A stretch of DNA of 7,352 bases from an uncultured Clostridia bacterium. Lineage in GTDB: Bacteria > Bacillota > Clostridia > Christensenellales > UBA1242. The DNA is taken from the NCBI GenBank assembly GCA_947631875.1, contig CANRMV010000054.1, forward strand, positions 1 to 7,352, given 5' to 3'. Positions within the stretch are counted from its first letter, which is position 1. Each line of letters starts with the position of its first letter. Position numbers and translations under genes: made by a program. Shown here one piece after another: positions 6,159 through 7,352 of the stretch. Under the pieces are notes generated by a model. That model was not told where the DNA came from. It saw nothing but the letters and a program-made list of their open reading frames with translations, and did no database searches.

Positions 6159-6842
6159 ATGTGGTTTGATAGGACAAAACTCTTAATTGGTGATGATGGC
6201 GTTAAAAAACTTGCACTCAGCCATGTTGCCGTGATTGGAATTGGCGGTGTTGGCGGCTATGCGGCAGTTTTGCTTGCACGTGCCGGCGTTGGCAAAATAA
6301 CAATCGTTGATTTCGATAAGGTTGACGAAACTAACATAAATAGGCAAATTGTTGCTGACACAGAAACCATTGGACAATATAAAACCGATGTTATGCAAAA
6401 GATGATTGCAAAAATCAATCCAAATTGCACAATCAGGGTTTTGGCACAGCGAATTTCAAATGAAAATGTTGAAACTGTTTTGGGCAACGATTGCGATTAT
6501 GTTGTTGATGCCATTGATAATGTTGCAGATAAAGTGGATTTGATAAATTATTGCAAAAAACATTCAATCAACATTGTTTCGGCTATGGGTGCGGGCAACA
6601 GATACACAATTCCAAATTTTGAAGTTTTGGACATTTTCAAAACACAAAATGATGGCTTGGCAAAGGCTCTTAGAAAAAAATTGCGTGATTTGAAAGATGT
6701 GACTTCGCTTGATGTGGTTTGTTCAAGTCAAGCGGCGGTTAAGATTGAAAATGATCAAATTGGCAGCATTTCATATCAGCCAGCAATGTGTGGTTGTGTG
6801 CTTGCCGGCTTTGTTGTGAACAAACTTCTTAAAAACAAATAA
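6159..6842 (+). CDS. tcdA: tRNA threonylcarbamoyladenosine dehydratase, E1-like (TcdA/CsdL family)
   Basis: In the family, it uses ATP to cyclise the t6A modification next to the anticodon of ANN-decoding tRNAs to ct6A. The 227-residue protein opens with WFDRTKLLIGDDGV, typical of this group. Its ThiF/E1 adenylation fold shows the nucleotide loop GIGGVGG (27-33), IVDFDKVDETNINRQ (49-63) with its Asp and Asn/Arg residues, Lys75 in YKTDVM, VVDAIDN (115-121), SAMGAGNR (141-148), and IGSISYQPAMCGCVLAG near the end. ThiF and MoeB are less likely because the paired CxxC zinc motifs expected there are absent. It is shorter than E. coli TcdA (268). Two cysteines form CGC at 211-213. The ribosome binding site AGGAGG (6146-6151) lies 7 nt before the ATG. 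trxA follows after 12 nt, so the two are probably co-transcribed. Confidence 0.88.
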   Translation: MWFDRTKLLIGDDGVKKLALSHVAVIGIGGVGGYAAVLLARAGVGKITIVDFDKVDETNINRQIVADTETIGQYKTDVMQKMIAKINPNCTIRVLAQRISNENVETVLGNDCDYVVDAIDNVADKVDLINYCKKHSINIVSAMGAGNRYTIPNFEVLDIFKTQNDGLAKALRKKLRDLKDVTSLDVVCSSQAAVKIENDQIGSISYQPAMCGCVLAGFVVNKLLKNK

Positions 6843-6854
6843 AATGGAGGATGT

Positions 6855-7163
6855 ATGGAAGTTATAAAAGAAAAAGATTTTGAAAACGTAACAAAAGAGG
6901 GCACTGTTGTTGTTGACTTTTTTGCCACATGGTGTGGGCCTTGCAGAATGATGGCTCCAATCTTGGAAGAGGCACAAACACAACTTGGAGATAAGGTTAA
7001 GATTGTGAAAGTTGATGTTGACGAAAGCGAAAAACTTGCCCGAAAATTCGGCGTTATGAGCATTCCAACTTTGATATTTTTCAAAGACGGTCAAGTGAAA
7101 GACAAGCATGTTGGGCTTATGATGAAGGACGAATTTGTTGAAATGGTTGAAAAATATCTGTAA
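6855..7163 (+). CDS. trxA: Thioredoxin
   Basis: A small cytoplasmic disulfide reductase that serves ribonucleotide reductase, peroxiredoxins, methionine sulfoxide reductases and others. The 102-residue protein covers one complete thioredoxin fold. The active site is WCGPC (Trp26, Cys27, Cys30), the buried Asp is at 21 (VVDFFATWCGPC), and the cis-Pro is Pro71 in SIPTLIFF. VDVDE (53-57) and the FKDGQV turn (76-81) are also typical. There is no signal peptide or extra domain. GGAGG (6846-6850) precedes the ATG by 4 nt. An overlapping ATG at 6851 is out of frame. It sits immediately after tcdA and 110 nt before a cysteine desulfurase that has its own promoter. No thioredoxin reductase gene is in view. 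No clear terminator follows, only an AT-rich stretch. Confidence 0.97.
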   Translation: MEVIKEKDFENVTKEGTVVVDFFATWCGPCRMMAPILEEAQTQLGDKVKIVKVDVDESEKLARKFGVMSIPTLIFFKDGQVKDKHVGLMMKDEFVEMVEKYL

Positions 7164-7201
7164 TTTCAACCAAAATTTTAAGCATTCTTTTTAAATAAAA
7201 A

Positions 7202-7234
7202 ACCAAAATACTATTGACAACGCTATCTTTTGGT
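7202..7234. promoter_or_regulatory. Inverted repeat spanning the -35 region of the cysteine desulfurase promoter
   Basis: ACCAAAA (7202-7208) and TTTTGGT (7228-7234) are perfect complements with 19 nt between them. The -35 box lies inside the loop, and the right arm runs into the TG of the extended -10. A repressor binding both arms would block the promoter. The left arm is also part of a direct repeat, AACCAAAAT, at 7168-7176 and 7201-7209 (33 bp apart). With seven-base arms in AT-rich DNA, chance is possible. Confidence 0.35.
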
Positions 7235-7242
7235 GATAAAAT
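7214..7242 (+). promoter_or_regulatory. Strong extended -10 sigma-A promoter of the cysteine desulfurase gene
   Basis: A perfect -35 TTGACA (7214-7219), a 17-nt spacer, and the -10 TAAAAT (7237-7242) preceded by TGA (an extended -10). Transcription should start near 7249, giving a leader of about 25 nt that contains the ribosome binding site. The downstream gene is therefore its own unit rather than a simple continuation of tcdA-trxA. Confidence 0.8.
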
Positions 7243-7273
7243 ATTTGTGAATTTTATCTTAAAAGGAAAGGTT

Positions 7274-7352
7274 ATGGAAAGAAGAATTTACTTAGATAAT
7301 GCTTCAACAACTTATGTTTCAAACGAGGTGCTAAACGAAATGGTGCCTTGTT
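7274..7352 (+). CDS. Cysteine desulfurase, NifS/IscS group (first 26 codons only)
   Basis: A pyridoxal-phosphate enzyme that takes sulfur from cysteine as a persulfide for Fe-S clusters, thiolated tRNA and other acceptors. Only the N-terminus is visible: MERRIYLDNASTTYVSNEVL, running off the right edge. YLDNASTT is the characteristic opening motif of class V aminotransferase-type desulfurases. It lies just five residues from the start, as in IscS and NifS; SufS and CsdA have a longer N-terminal segment before it. The active-site Lys and the persulfide Cys lie outside the window, so the subtype cannot be confirmed. AAAGGAAAGG (7262-7271) lies directly before the ATG, and a strong promoter precedes it. 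No iscR-type regulator gene lies between trxA and this gene. Confidence 0.88.
   Translation, partial: MERRIYLDNASTTYVSNEVLNEMVPC

Overview
The window reads as ordinary chromosomal housekeeping DNA from a low-GC Gram-positive (Bacillota, probably an uncultured Clostridia-like lineage). The basis is the AT-rich composition, strong AGGAGG ribosome binding sites, sigma-A promoters of the TTGACA/TAAAAT type, membrane-anchored RNase Y, and an HslV with a short propeptide before its catalytic Thr, as in Gram-positive ClpQ-like proteins. The lineage call is inference. All genes lie on the + strand, the standard code fits, and seven of the eight visible stop codons are TAA (hslU ends in TAG).

Layout: (1) 2-1552, the 3' three-quarters of topA (DNA topoisomerase I), entering from the left edge, with an in-frame TAA at 32-34 where Glu is expected. 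(2) 1600-1630, an intrinsic terminator, then a sigma-A promoter (1650-1679) for rny (1742-3325, RNase Y). (3) 3377-4108, two small three-helix membrane proteins of unknown function. (4) A 129-nt gap with several possible hairpins, then hslV (4238-4780) and hslU (4791-6086), the two subunits of the HslUV ATP-dependent protease, tightly coupled. (5) A 72-nt gap with a long imperfect dyad and a 14-bp perfect palindrome that closely fits the NrdR-box consensus. (6) tcdA (6159-6842, E1-like tRNA t6A dehydratase) and trxA (6855-7163, thioredoxin), 12 nt apart. (7) A strong extended -10 promoter (7214-7242) with an overlapping inverted repeat, then the first 26 codons of a NifS/IscS-type cysteine desulfurase (7274 to the right edge).

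How the genes relate: topA and rny are separate units (terminator, then promoter). hslVU form one translational unit. tcdA-trxA look co-transcribed, and next to a cysteine desulfurase they recall the E. coli csdA-csdE-tcdA sulfur/tRNA-modification association. I found no mobile elements, CRISPR arrays, tRNA or rRNA genes. No clearly new system is visible. The best leads are the NrdR-like operator before tcdA-trxA, the nonsense codon in topA, and the two uncharacterised membrane proteins.
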